From the NCBI GenBank assembly GCA_945873955.1, contig CAMCFA010000028.1, positions 1-32,092 on the forward strand: 32,092 nucleotides of DNA. The letters run 5' to 3'. Each line of letters begins with the position of its first letter. Position 1 is the first letter of the stretch. Shown here one piece after another: positions 25,178 to 32,092 of this stretch. The translations under genes and the position numbers were made by a program. The DNA is from an uncultured Clostridia bacterium (GTDB lineage: Bacteria > Bacillota > Clostridia > Oscillospirales > Ruminococcaceae). The notes beneath the pieces are model-generated. The model saw nothing but the letters and a program-made list of their open reading frames with translations. It made no database searches and was not told the DNA's origin.

Positions 25178-25651
25178 ATGAAGTCATTAGTGCAGTTTAT
25201 AAAATTCGGCATAGTGGGAATATCCAATACGCTGATTTCACAATTGATATATATGTTCTTTGTCTGGCTCGGCGCTCACTATCTGGTTGCCAGCGTGATC
25301 GGGTTTATCGTCAGCGTACTTAATGCCTTTTTCTGGCAGAACAGGGTGGTATTTAAAGAGGACAAAGATAAGGAGCACAGAGTGTGGTGGCAGGTGCTGC
25401 TGAAAACCTACGCCGCCTACGCCTTTACGGGTCTGCTGCTGAATAACCTTCTGCTGATAATGTGGATAGACCTGATAAAGATTGAGCAGTTCACCCCGCC
25501 TCTCACCGGGTTTATAAACGGTCTCGGTATTAATATATACAACTACGATCTTGCTGTTGACCTCGCCCCCATACTTAATATCTTTGTAAACGTCCCAATC
25601 AATTTCGTTATTAATAAATTCTGGGCTTATAGGCAGAAAGGAGAAAAATGA
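25178..25651 (+). CDS. GtrA-family membrane protein (putative glycolipid flippase)
   Basis: A 157-residue protein with four predicted helices and the GtrA opening LVQFIKFGIVGISNTLISQL, later SVLNAFFWQNRVVF and the end NFVINKFWAYR, both typical of the family. GtrA proteins are thought to flip undecaprenyl-phosphate-linked sugars made by GtrB. The start at ATG 25178 has AAAAAGGA 8 nt upstream; an upstream in-frame GTG at 25103 lies on the transcription start and is rejected. Its stop is 3 nt from the next start. The GtrB-like partner is 14 kb upstream in the same locus. Confidence 0.92.
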   Translation: MKSLVQFIKFGIVGISNTLISQLIYMFFVWLGAHYLVASVIGFIVSVLNAFFWQNRVVFKEDKDKEHRVWWQVLLKTYAAYAFTGLLLNNLLLIMWIDLIKIEQFTPPLTGFINGLGINIYNYDLAVDLAPILNIFVNVPINFVINKFWAYRQKGEK

Positions 25652-25654
25652 CAG

Positions 25655-28600
25655 ATGTCCGAACTGAAAAACAAGGTCGTCAGGACAGTTACATACTGGT
25701 ACAAAGTGACCGTTAGACGATTTAAGCAACAGCCCGTGCCTTTCATATTCTGCTCGTGTTTGCTCATTGCAACAACAGCGGCGCTTGTTATGGGATACCT
25801 AACACGTGGGCGCAGTATTGAGAATATGTTGTTCTTTAATCGTGGCGACACATTCATGGACTTTTTCAACAGCATACAGTATGGGCGCAAACCCTATGAA
25901 AATGGCGTAATTTACCCGCCTCTTATGAACGCCATTTATAGCTTTTTCGGTCATTTTATCCCTGAAAGCATTCTGGTAGACCAGGGCACCGTTTTTACAA
26001 GAGAATATCAGCTGGGCAAAGTAGTTTTTTTTACATATATGCTGGTTTCGCTGGTGTTATTTGTGCTGATAATCTGCAAGGTTTACAGCAAGGATAAGAG
26101 AGAGTCTATGGCATTTGCGCTTATTGTAATTTTCTCTCTGCCGTTTTTCTTTTGCATCGAAAGAGGAAACTCTATTCTGCTTTGCACAGATTTTCTGCTG
26201 ATGTTCTATTACGGCTATCGCTCTGAGGATAAACTGACGAGAAATCTTGCGCTTATCTGCCTTGCGATTGCCACGTCAATGAAGATATATGTCGTCTGTT
26301 TCGGACTGCTGCTGCTGCGTGAAAAAAGATACAAGGACGCTATTGTGTGCTGCATCTACGGCGCTCTTGTATTCTTTGTTCCGTTCCTCCTGTTTGCAGA
26401 GGGTAACAGAAGCGTGTTTGTCCTTATACACAATATTCTCAATGCGTCAAACGAGTTCTCCTTCGACCATTACGGGTATAAACTCAATATCTCCAGCATA
26501 ACCGATATCTTTGTCAGGATAACTAACCTTGACTTTACCGTATTGAACCTGCCTTTGATGGTGCTGTCATTGATACCTTTAGCATACGGCTTTTTCTCAA
26601 AGAACTTTGAGAGATGGAAGGTTTCTTGTCTGTTGTGTATGTGCATGATAATGCTTCCCTCATTCAGTTATACATATATGCTGATGTTCCTAATCGTGCC
26701 GTTGCTCGACTTTCTGGATTATTCGCGCAAGCAGAAAACACTTACCGTCTGGGACGTGTTGTATCTCATCTGCTTTATACTTTTGTTCATACCATTCTCC
26801 CTTCAGGATAACGGAACGCTTTCGATTTTTGAATCCGTACACAGCCGGCTTACTTGGACTACTATCCTGGAGTACATCGTTTTTTATGCCCTATGGCTGA
26901 TTTTATGTATAGAAAGTGTGGTCAGGATAATGAAAAATAATGGTATTACTAAGTGTATCCTTTCAATAATTCCTTTTGTGTGCGTGATTGCGCTTATAGG
27001 GGTGCAGTTCTGCAACTTGAAAGAATACGAGTGGCCCAGAGAATCTTCTGTAGGTATGTCCATAAGAGAAAACGATGAGTTGTATACACAGATATCCGAG
27101 CAGGTATTTAATGCGGTCGGAGAAAAATTCACAACGCAGGATACTGTTTTCTGTTTCCCGACTGTCCCGGAATTTATCGCCGATACCGAGCAGGAAGATC
27201 CCGACAAGGTTGAGGAAATAAACAATATCATGGCAAACTGGAAGTCTCCGAGCGATTTTGAGAGTCTTCTGGCAGAGCCCGAACAGATAAAGGCGCTTAA
27301 GCCAAAGTATATCCTGATTAACGATAAACTGGTATATGAAAATGCTTCGTATAGCGAACTGTTAGGGAAGATATACGATCTGGGATATTTATGCGATTAT
27401 AAAAACCTGGGCGTTTTTTCAGGCGAACAATCCACTAACTTCCAGGTTTGGATTCTTAATTCCGAGAACGAATCCACTCTCTTTACATATGACGGCGGAA
27501 CGGAGAGTAAACCATATGTCATAAAATCAGTCGTTGATTTTCAGGAGTTTGGAAAGAAAGTAAACAACGGATGGAACTTCATTGGAAGATATATCAGGCT
27601 GAACAACGACATTGATTTGAGTAATGCAGAATGGACGCCGATAGGCATCATTGAAAAGGGTTATGCTTTCAGCGGACATTTTAACGGAAACGGTTACGCT
27701 GTGAAAAATCTGAAGATTTCCAAGTCACAGCGCTTGAATAACGCCGCTTTGTTCGGCTTTATGAACGGCGCGGTATATAATCTTGACCTTGTTGGCGGTG
27801 AGGTGAACGGAAAGAACAGCGCTTCTATTGTCGGCTGCAGCACCACAGATAAGGCAATTCTGGTCAACTGTTCCGCTAGCACAACCATAAACGGAGATGA
27901 CTGCGGCACATTTGCATATGTTTTTCAAGGAAGAATAGAAAACTGCATCTTTTCAGGCAGGCTGAACGGCAAGAAAAGCGAATCTGTGATTTCCGAGTCC
28001 TCAGGCGCAGTGCTTTTCAACAATTATTTCGTTGATAATGAGTTTGAGTTGGAAAACGAGGATATGTCCGAACACGACCAGCGCATTTACAAGGCAAAGT
28101 TTTATAACGAGCGTTTCGGGATTGCGCCCTACTCCGAGGATGAATATAATATCAAGGGATACAGCAACTTCTTTGTGAATACCAGTATTATTGAGTCTCA
28201 GGAATTTGTCGAAACCTTTAACGAAACACTTCTTTCCAGCAGTTATGCTTATATGCATCTGAATAAATATCAGTACGACAGCAGGAATGCGCTGCTAGGT
28301 CATACCACCGAGTGGGAATACGTCATTCCGAACGATAAAATTTATTTCACCCAGGGCAGTGAAACAGATGACATTGACCCTGATGTTATATCCAGCCTTG
28401 TTGCATACCCGAACTCCATTCAGTATGGACCATACTACCCTCTGGAAAAGGGTACCTATGTGGTAACTTATGAAGGCGAGGGCTTGGCACAGGCCAAATT
28501 CGACGCATACTCCAACTCCGATGAGAAAAACTTCGCCGTAAAGAAAATCCAGCAAAAGAATGAACTGATAGAGTATCAGTGTACGATTGACGAAGATGTA

Positions 28601-28681
28601 CAGGATATTGAGTTCAGGCTGTTTAACGAGTCGGCCGATGTGATACTTATTGACAAGGTTACTTTATCGCATATCGGGTGA
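25655..28681 (+). CDS. GT87-like GT-C glycosyltransferase fused to GLUG-like and C-terminal beta modules
   Basis: A 1008-residue protein. Residues about 20-450 contain roughly ten membrane helices with the GT87-like sequence RGDTFMDFFN, YENGVIYPPLMN and ATSMKIYVV, as in PimE/DUF2029 polyprenyl-phosphate-sugar mannosyltransferases. Residues 450-610 are a soluble extracytoplasmic domain. Residues about 612-810 form a GLUG-like right-handed beta-helix stretch (DIDLSNAEWTPIG, FSGHFNGNGYAVKNLKI). Residues about 890-1008 carry the beta module also present in the 720-residue protein (SIQYGPYYPLEKGTYVV ... EFRLFNESADVI). AAAGGAG lies 11 nt before the ATG. It probably glycosylates the exported glycan with the sugar flipped by GtrA; the appended modules could hold the substrate polymer. 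Family placement is by motif only. Confidence 0.75.
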   Translation: MSELKNKVVRTVTYWYKVTVRRFKQQPVPFIFCSCLLIATTAALVMGYLTRGRSIENMLFFNRGDTFMDFFNSIQYGRKPYENGVIYPPLMNAIYSFFGHFIPESILVDQGTVFTREYQLGKVVFFTYMLVSLVLFVLIICKVYSKDKRESMAFALIVIFSLPFFFCIERGNSILLCTDFLLMFYYGYRSEDKLTRNLALICLAIATSMKIYVVCFGLLLLREKRYKDAIVCCIYGALVFFVPFLLFAEGNRSVFVLIHNILNASNEFSFDHYGYKLNISSITDIFVRITNLDFTVLNLPLMVLSLIPLAYGFFSKNFERWKVSCLLCMCMIMLPSFSYTYMLMFLIVPLLDFLDYSRKQKTLTVWDVLYLICFILLFIPFSLQDNGTLSIFESVHSRLTWTTILEYIVFYALWLILCIESVVRIMKNNGITKCILSIIPFVCVIALIGVQFCNLKEYEWPRESSVGMSIRENDELYTQISEQVFNAVGEKFTTQDTVFCFPTVPEFIADTEQEDPDKVEEINNIMANWKSPSDFESLLAEPEQIKALKPKYILINDKLVYENASYSELLGKIYDLGYLCDYKNLGVFSGEQSTNFQVWILNSENESTLFTYDGGTESKPYVIKSVVDFQEFGKKVNNGWNFIGRYIRLNNDIDLSNAEWTPIGIIEKGYAFSGHFNGNGYAVKNLKISKSQRLNNAALFGFMNGAVYNLDLVGGEVNGKNSASIVGCSTTDKAILVNCSASTTINGDDCGTFAYVFQGRIENCIFSGRLNGKKSESVISESSGAVLFNNYFVDNEFELENEDMSEHDQRIYKAKFYNERFGIAPYSEDEYNIKGYSNFFVNTSIIESQEFVETFNETLLSSSYAYMHLNKYQYDSRNALLGHTTEWEYVIPNDKIYFTQGSETDDIDPDVISSLVAYPNSIQYGPYYPLEKGTYVVTYEGEGLAQAKFDAYSNSDEKNFAVKKIQQKNELIEYQCTIDEDVQDIEFRLFNESADVILIDKVTLSHIG

Positions 28682-28825
28682 AATCCCCGCCGTGCAACGT
28701 TGCAATGATTGTGGCAAGCGGCTCTCTGTTATTTGACGTGCGGCAGAGGGCTGCTGAAATTTTTTAGCCATGCGATGCAAAAGCACGTGTTTTCATCGGG
28801 CTTGTATTGCAAGCGGGAGGTAAAA

Positions 28826-29785
28826 ATGGAAAAACGAAACGGCTTTGTGGATTTTCAGAAATTCTTGTTTTCTATACTCATTTTATTGCACCATGCCAAC
28901 CCATTTTTCAGTGGCAAAGGGGGAGCGATTGTTCAGAGCGGTTATATCAGTGTAGAATTCTTCTTTATGGTTTCCGGATTCCTTATGGCCAAAAAGTCTG
29001 AGCAGGAGATTGACCGTGAAAAAGTATTTGACGAAAACATAAAATCAATCACCAGACAGATAAAATCATATTTCCCATTTATATTGGTTGCCGCTTTGTT
29101 TTCAATCCTCTTCTTTCAAGTGGGACAGTTCAATATAAATACCATTTTCAGCCAGTTGAAGGATATCTCAATTGAGATATTCGGTCTGCAAATGTATGGC
29201 TACATCGGCAATTTTGCAACAGGCGTAACATGGTATATTTCGTCATTGCTGATTTGCAGTTTTTTGCTTTTTCCGGTTCTGCGCTGCAAAAGAAACCTGT
29301 TCATAAAATATATCGGCCCGGTCTCAGCAATAGCAATATACGGTTATTTTTTCTGTACAAGTGGCTGCATAAACCACCCCGGTACATGGCTGGGTCTTTG
29401 CTATAAGGGTTTATTAAGAGGATATGCGGACCTCGCCGTAGGCGCTTTTACATACGAAATATCCCGGAAAATGGACGGAATAACCGACAAAAGGTCTGAG
29501 ATAATGCTGAACATCGCTGAGGTCGTCTGCTTATTTAGCGTGGTTGCATTTGCCATCTTTCATGGGCCATCTGATGCCTGCGATTTCTTTATTATTCCGC
29601 TGGTACCTGTTCTGGTGGCCATCTCATTCAGCAGCAAGAGCATTGGCAGCAGGATTTTTAAGGGCAAAATTTGGAACCTCCTCGGAGTGTTCAGCCTGTC
29701 GGTTTATCTGAATCATTTCTTCGTCAAGCAAAATCTGGTGCGGCTTTTCCCGTTGGAAAACAAAGACAAATCATATATATATTGA
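28826..29785 (+). CDS. Acyltransferase-3-family membrane protein, reading frame interrupted
   Basis: A 319-residue frame encodes most of an acyltransferase-3 (OafA/NodX type) membrane enzyme that O-acylates sugars. It has the N-terminal FVDFQKFLFSILILLHHANPFF with the conserved histidines, YISVEFFFMVSGFLMAKK, and about nine helices. The frame ends at TGA 29783-29785, immediately before the last helices, which continue in another frame (see next entry). So this is either a broken gene or a frame error. GGGAGG lies 5 nt before the ATG 28826. A possible weak promoter (TTGACG 28733-28738, 16 nt, TGAAAT) lies upstream. Confidence 0.85.
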   Translation: MEKRNGFVDFQKFLFSILILLHHANPFFSGKGGAIVQSGYISVEFFFMVSGFLMAKKSEQEIDREKVFDENIKSITRQIKSYFPFILVAALFSILFFQVGQFNINTIFSQLKDISIEIFGLQMYGYIGNFATGVTWYISSLLICSFLLFPVLRCKRNLFIKYIGPVSAIAIYGYFFCTSGCINHPGTWLGLCYKGLLRGYADLAVGAFTYEISRKMDGITDKRSEIMLNIAEVVCLFSVVAFAIFHGPSDACDFFIIPLVPVLVAISFSSKSIGSRIFKGKIWNLLGVFSLSVYLNHFFVKQNLVRLFPLENKDKSYIY

Positions 29786-30642
29786 TATCGCTTGTGCTTG
29801 CAATACTGAATTTCATTATTGGCACTGCGCTGAAAAACAGCCGCAGCAAAACAAAAGCATATTTAATACTGGCCGCTTCGTTTGTGGTGCTGTGCTTTGG
29901 CGTTGCGAGAACGGATAATGCTCTCCCGCTGCTGAATTTTAAAGGCAGCGGAACTATCGACAATCCTTACCGGATTTCCTCGGAGTTGGATATGCTGAAA
30001 TTCCGTGAAATGGTTAATAACGGGTATAGTTTCGACGGCGAATATCTCCGCCAGACAAATGACATAGACCTGAGCAGCGAAGAAAACTGGACGCCGATAG
30101 GCATTATGCCAGACGGTCCGCTGTTCCGCGGAAACTACGACGGCGACGGATACAGTATTTCCAATGTCACCATGAACCATTTTGGTGAGGACGTAGGCTT
30201 TTTTGGAAAATTGGCGGGTACCGTCGAAAATGTAGTAATGACAGACTGCAATGTTGTGGGCAACTGCGTCGGAGGTATTGCTTCCCACGGAGAAAACGGA
30301 CCAGCCATCTACAATTGCATCGTGACAGGATCTCTGCACGGCGATACACGGGCAGGCGGCATTGCCGACAATATGATGGGAACAGTAGTCAACAGCGTGT
30401 CCTATGCGGTTCTGGAAAGCCCCGCAATTGGCGGAATCTCAGGCTACGACTCCAATGAAATCATAAACTGCTATTCTGTTTACGGGTATGAAGGCTCTGT
30501 ACTTGACGGTAGCGAAATCAGCGAAATCACAGCCGACCTGCTTAACCAATATATTGACTGTCTGAGAGACGAGCCAAACGGCTCTCTGCTTAATGATTGG
30601 GTATATCAGGATGGATTGCTTACTCTGACGCACAAGGACTAA
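29782..30642 (+). pseudogene. C-terminal part of the acyltransferase with GLUG-like module, out of frame
   Basis: After the TGA, the other frame reads on as LISLVLAILNFIIGTAL (a membrane helix), then a second helix (YLILAASFVVLCFGVA), then from about 29938 a GLUG-like beta-helix domain (GSGTIDNPYRI, NDIDLSSEENWTPIGI, FRGNYDGDGYSISNV). It has no start codon with a ribosome site of its own, and it joins perfectly to the upstream frame if one base is restored near 29768-29782. Together they would form an acyltransferase fused to an extracytoplasmic module closely similar to that of the 25655 protein. Function of the module is unknown. Confidence 0.75.
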
Positions 30643-30652
30643 TAACCCCATA

Positions 30653-30682
30653 AAGGCTCCGCAAAGGAAAGCGGAGCCTTTT
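30653..30682 (+). terminator. Rho-independent terminator of the polysaccharide locus
   Basis: A 10-bp GC-rich stem AAGGCTCCGC/GCGGAGCCTT with an 8-nt loop is followed by TTTT, starting 11 nt after the last stop. It ends the polysaccharide transcript and, read in reverse, has only a weak U-tract for the convergent gene. Confidence 0.93.
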
Positions 30683-30764
30683 CCTATCTACCGTGGATTA
30701 CGCCGAGGCGGAACTGCCGCAGAAATGGCGCATTCAGCCGTATTGCCCGCGGGATCACCCCGCC

Positions 30765-31619
30765 TTAAAAGAAGTCGGCGTAGGGGCAGCGTATGTCGTG
30801 TACGGTTACATATGACGAAGCCGACACACTATAAAAGCCAAAATAACCGAGCTTGCCCGAAGGCACTTCAAGAGTGAAAAGAGTAGGCGATGTCGGGACT
30901 GATTGTTCTGTAAACCACTCTCTGGCGACGCCCTCGTTCTGTATCTGCGGGTAGGTGCCTGTGCCGTAGCCGTACTGACAAATGGGTCCCTCTGCCATTG
31001 CCGAGGCTATCAGGCATACTATCACGCGCTGCGATGAATTGTTTCGGAGGAAAATTCCTCTTGTTACATCGTCGTCGTCGGAAAACAGGCAAATCCTGTC
31101 GCCCAGCGCATAGTATTTCATGTTGAAAGGTGAAAACTGCACCAGTGCGGATTTCTCAAGAAAGTCTGAGGCTGCTAAGCCCCCCAGAGTGTCCGCGTTG
31201 CCGCCGTTAGCGGGCAGTTCGGTCGGGATATCCGAAAGGTCTGCCTTGGCATTCCATGCCGCTTTTTCGGCAGCGGAAACGTGCATGGCGGAGTTTCTCT
31301 CGTGCTCGCCTATAGCGGCTCTCGCAGTCACGTCCACCGCCGAGCCGCCGGAAGCTGTGGAGAAACTAAAATTTGGGTAGTCGTTGCTCTGGATTTCCGC
31401 AGAGCCTGTGCCCAGCAGATAGATTGTTCTGCTTATTCCCGTAAGCGTTCTGTTCTGACCGGCGGGAATAGAGATAACTCCGTCCGCGCCTGCCGAGATA
31501 CCGGATATTTTCGAGGCGTAAATTGTATCAACGCCGTTGTTCCATATGTGTGCGTGAGAACCGTCAAGCTCTGTGACTGCGGTCTCGCCGCCTGAAAGTG
31601 CAATAGTTCTTATTGCCAT
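30765..31619 (-). CDS. Phage tail fibre/baseplate-like protein
   Basis: A 284-residue protein convergent with the polysaccharide operon. The N-terminal ~90 residues are a beta-rich domain (ELDGSHAHIWNNG, SIPAGQNRTLTG). A central segment has the motif HVSAAEKAAWNAKAD and NADTLGGLAASDFL, both very common in tail fibres and upper baseplate proteins of phages of Firmicutes. The C-terminal ~120 residues are probably the receptor-facing or host-interaction domain. AGGAGGAG precedes the ATG. No other tail gene is in view, so it may be the edge of a prophage or a stand-alone cargo gene. Confidence 0.65.
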   Translation of the reverse strand: MAIRTIALSGGETAVTELDGSHAHIWNNGVDTIYASKISGISAGADGVISIPAGQNRTLTGISRTIYLLGTGSAEIQSNDYPNFSFSTASGGSAVDVTARAAIGEHERNSAMHVSAAEKAAWNAKADLSDIPTELPANGGNADTLGGLAASDFLEKSALVQFSPFNMKYYALGDRICLFSDDDDVTRGIFLRNNSSQRVIVCLIASAMAEGPICQYGYGTGTYPQIQNEGVAREWFTEQSVPTSPTLFTLEVPSGKLGYFGFYSVSASSYVTVHDIRCPYADFF

Positions 31620-31669
31620 TTGTTCTCCTCCTTTGTAGTTTTTTCCGGGGGTGTTTTCCCCCTTGATTT

Positions 31670-31703
31670 ATTATATCTTCCCTTTTTCTGCAAAACACTG
31701 CAA
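31670..31703 (-). promoter_or_regulatory. Putative activator-dependent promoter of the tail-fibre-like gene
   Basis: On the minus strand there are two direct TTGCAG hexamers (31698-31703 and 31688-31693, 4 nt apart), then 12 nt, then TATAAT (31670-31675). The normal 17-nt-spaced -35 is missing, so the repeats may bind an activator. The same arrangement is seen on the other strand at 31783-31817. Confidence 0.45.
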
Positions 31704-31728
31704 TGTTATTCGCCGAACAACAGCGCAA

Positions 31729-31769
31729 AACCGCCCCTTTGAGGAGTTCTCCTAAGGGGCGGTTGTTTT
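31729..31769 (+). terminator. Strong bidirectional hairpin (terminator-like)
   Basis: AACCGCCCCTT (31729-31739) pairs with AAGGGGCGGTT (31754-31764), with an inner AGGA/TCCT extension, followed by GTTTTT on the plus strand and TTTT on the minus strand. It lies between two divergent genes, an unusual place for a terminator, and may act as an insulator. Confidence 0.7.
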
Positions 31770-31782
31770 TGCGTATGGGGTT

Positions 31783-31817
31783 TTGCAGTTTTTTTGCAGT
31801 TACTCTCATGCTATGCT
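31783..31817 (+). promoter_or_regulatory. Putative promoter with paired TTGCAG sites for the replication-like gene
   Basis: Two TTGCAG direct repeats (31783-31788 and 31794-31799) are 11 bp apart start to start, followed after 12 nt by TATGCT (31812-31817). This mirrors the minus-strand arrangement. AAAGGAG and the ATG at 31840 follow. Confidence 0.4.
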
Positions 31818-31839
31818 TTTCCCGAAAGGAGCTGATACC

Positions 31840-32092
31840 ATGGGCAGAAGCAGAAAGGCGGGGATAGACTATTTCCCCGTGGATGTGAATCTTATGAGCG
31901 ACACCAGAATAAGGGTGCTGTATCAAGATACGGCGCCGAGGGCTGCTGGCTGTTGTATATATACCTGACGGCGGCGGTTATGAGGAGCGGGTATTACGCG
32001 GAGCTTAGCGAGGATTTCTTATGCCTTGCGGCTTCAGATGGGTGGTAAACGGCGCAACAGGAAAGCTGGATATTATAAGCCTTGTGAATGTT
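31840..32092 (+). pseudogene. DUF4373/Lin1244-like phage replication-associated gene, frameshifted and incomplete
   Basis: The ATG at 31840 after AAAGGAG opens KAGIDYFPVDVNLMSDTRIR, typical of the DUF4373 (Lin1244/Lin1753) N-terminal domain of phage replication or helper proteins. The frame breaks near 31928: after LYQD the expected YGAEGCWLLYIYLTAAV lies one base out. It breaks again near 32036-32045: after LAASD the sequence WVVNGATGKLDIISL is another base out. The gene runs past the window edge. Each break is explained by one missing base, so either the gene has decayed or the sequence here has deletion errors. Confidence 0.7.

Noticed and set aside
28693-28704. Perfect 12-bp palindrome TGCAACGTTGCA before the acyltransferase
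   Set aside because: A short palindrome can occur by chance and it is not associated with a convincing promoter; could be an operator but unsupported.
29756-29785. Programmed -1 ribosomal frameshift linking the acyltransferase to its tail
   Set aside because: No X-XXY-YYZ slippery heptamer lies in the correct frame and no clear downstream pseudoknot; indel is simpler.

Overview
The window is a surface-polysaccharide biosynthesis locus of a low-to-mid GC Gram-positive bacterium, most likely a gut Clostridia of the Ruminococcus/Oscillospiraceae type. This rests on strong AGGAGG-type ribosome binding sites, canonical TTGACA/TATAAT promoters, frequent AGA/AGG/ATA codons, and Gram-positive-style GtrA, GT-C and GLUG-module proteins. 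The species assignment is inference. No rRNA, tRNA or CRISPR array was seen.

Layout. (1) 1-353: right-hand part of an IS3-family element (orfA on the minus strand, orfB outside the window). (2) 563-1621, minus strand: a lone GT4 glycosyltransferase with its own promoter, divergent from the main operon. (3) 1622-2082: divergent promoter region and a ~250-nt untranslated, possibly structured leader. (4) 2083-10389: a CDP-sugar module. It contains rfbF, rfbG and rfbH (route to CDP-4-keto-3,6-dideoxyhexose), then a DRE-TIM aldolase, a HAD phosphatase, a ThDP-dependent acetolactate-synthase-like enzyme and an SDR reductase. The last four look like a side-chain building and attachment set for a C-branched or higher-carbon sugar. 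(5) 10392-11348: a DPM1/GtrB-like polyprenyl-phosphate glycosyltransferase. (6) 11365-15699: GDP-sugar module manC, GT4, gmd, rmd (GDP-D-rhamnose). (7) 15696-19397: ABC exporter wzm/wzt, with a glycan-binding domain on Wzt, a coiled-coil methyltransferase resembling a chain terminator, and a small coiled-coil partner. (8) 19402-22866: three GT4 glycosyltransferases, the last two related by duplication. (9) 22889-30642: large membrane proteins (two GT-C-like proteins, a GtrA flippase, an acyltransferase) carrying shared extracytoplasmic beta-rich modules. GtrA and the genes after it have their own promoter. A strong terminator lies at 30653-30682. (10) 30765-32092: prophage-like genes (tail-fibre/baseplate-like protein on the minus strand, a frameshifted DUF4373-like replication gene on the plus strand) around an unusual symmetric intergenic region.

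How it works together (inference). GDP-D-rhamnose and a CDP-linked unusual 3,6-dideoxy sugar would be assembled by GT4 enzymes on a lipid carrier in the cytosol. The chain would be capped by the methyltransferase, recognised by the Wzt C-terminal domain and exported by Wzm/Wzt. Outside the membrane, GtrB-like/GtrA/GT-C enzymes and the acyltransferase would decorate it. No initiating phosphoglycosyltransferase, ligase, or RfbI-type reductase for RfbH is in the window.

The most notable points are the aldolase-HAD-ThDP-SDR cassette fused to the CDP-3,6-dideoxyhexose pathway, the beta-rich modules shared between unrelated membrane enzymes, the three same-direction frameshifts confined to the last ~2.4 kb, and the near-symmetric TTGCAG repeat region in the phage segment.
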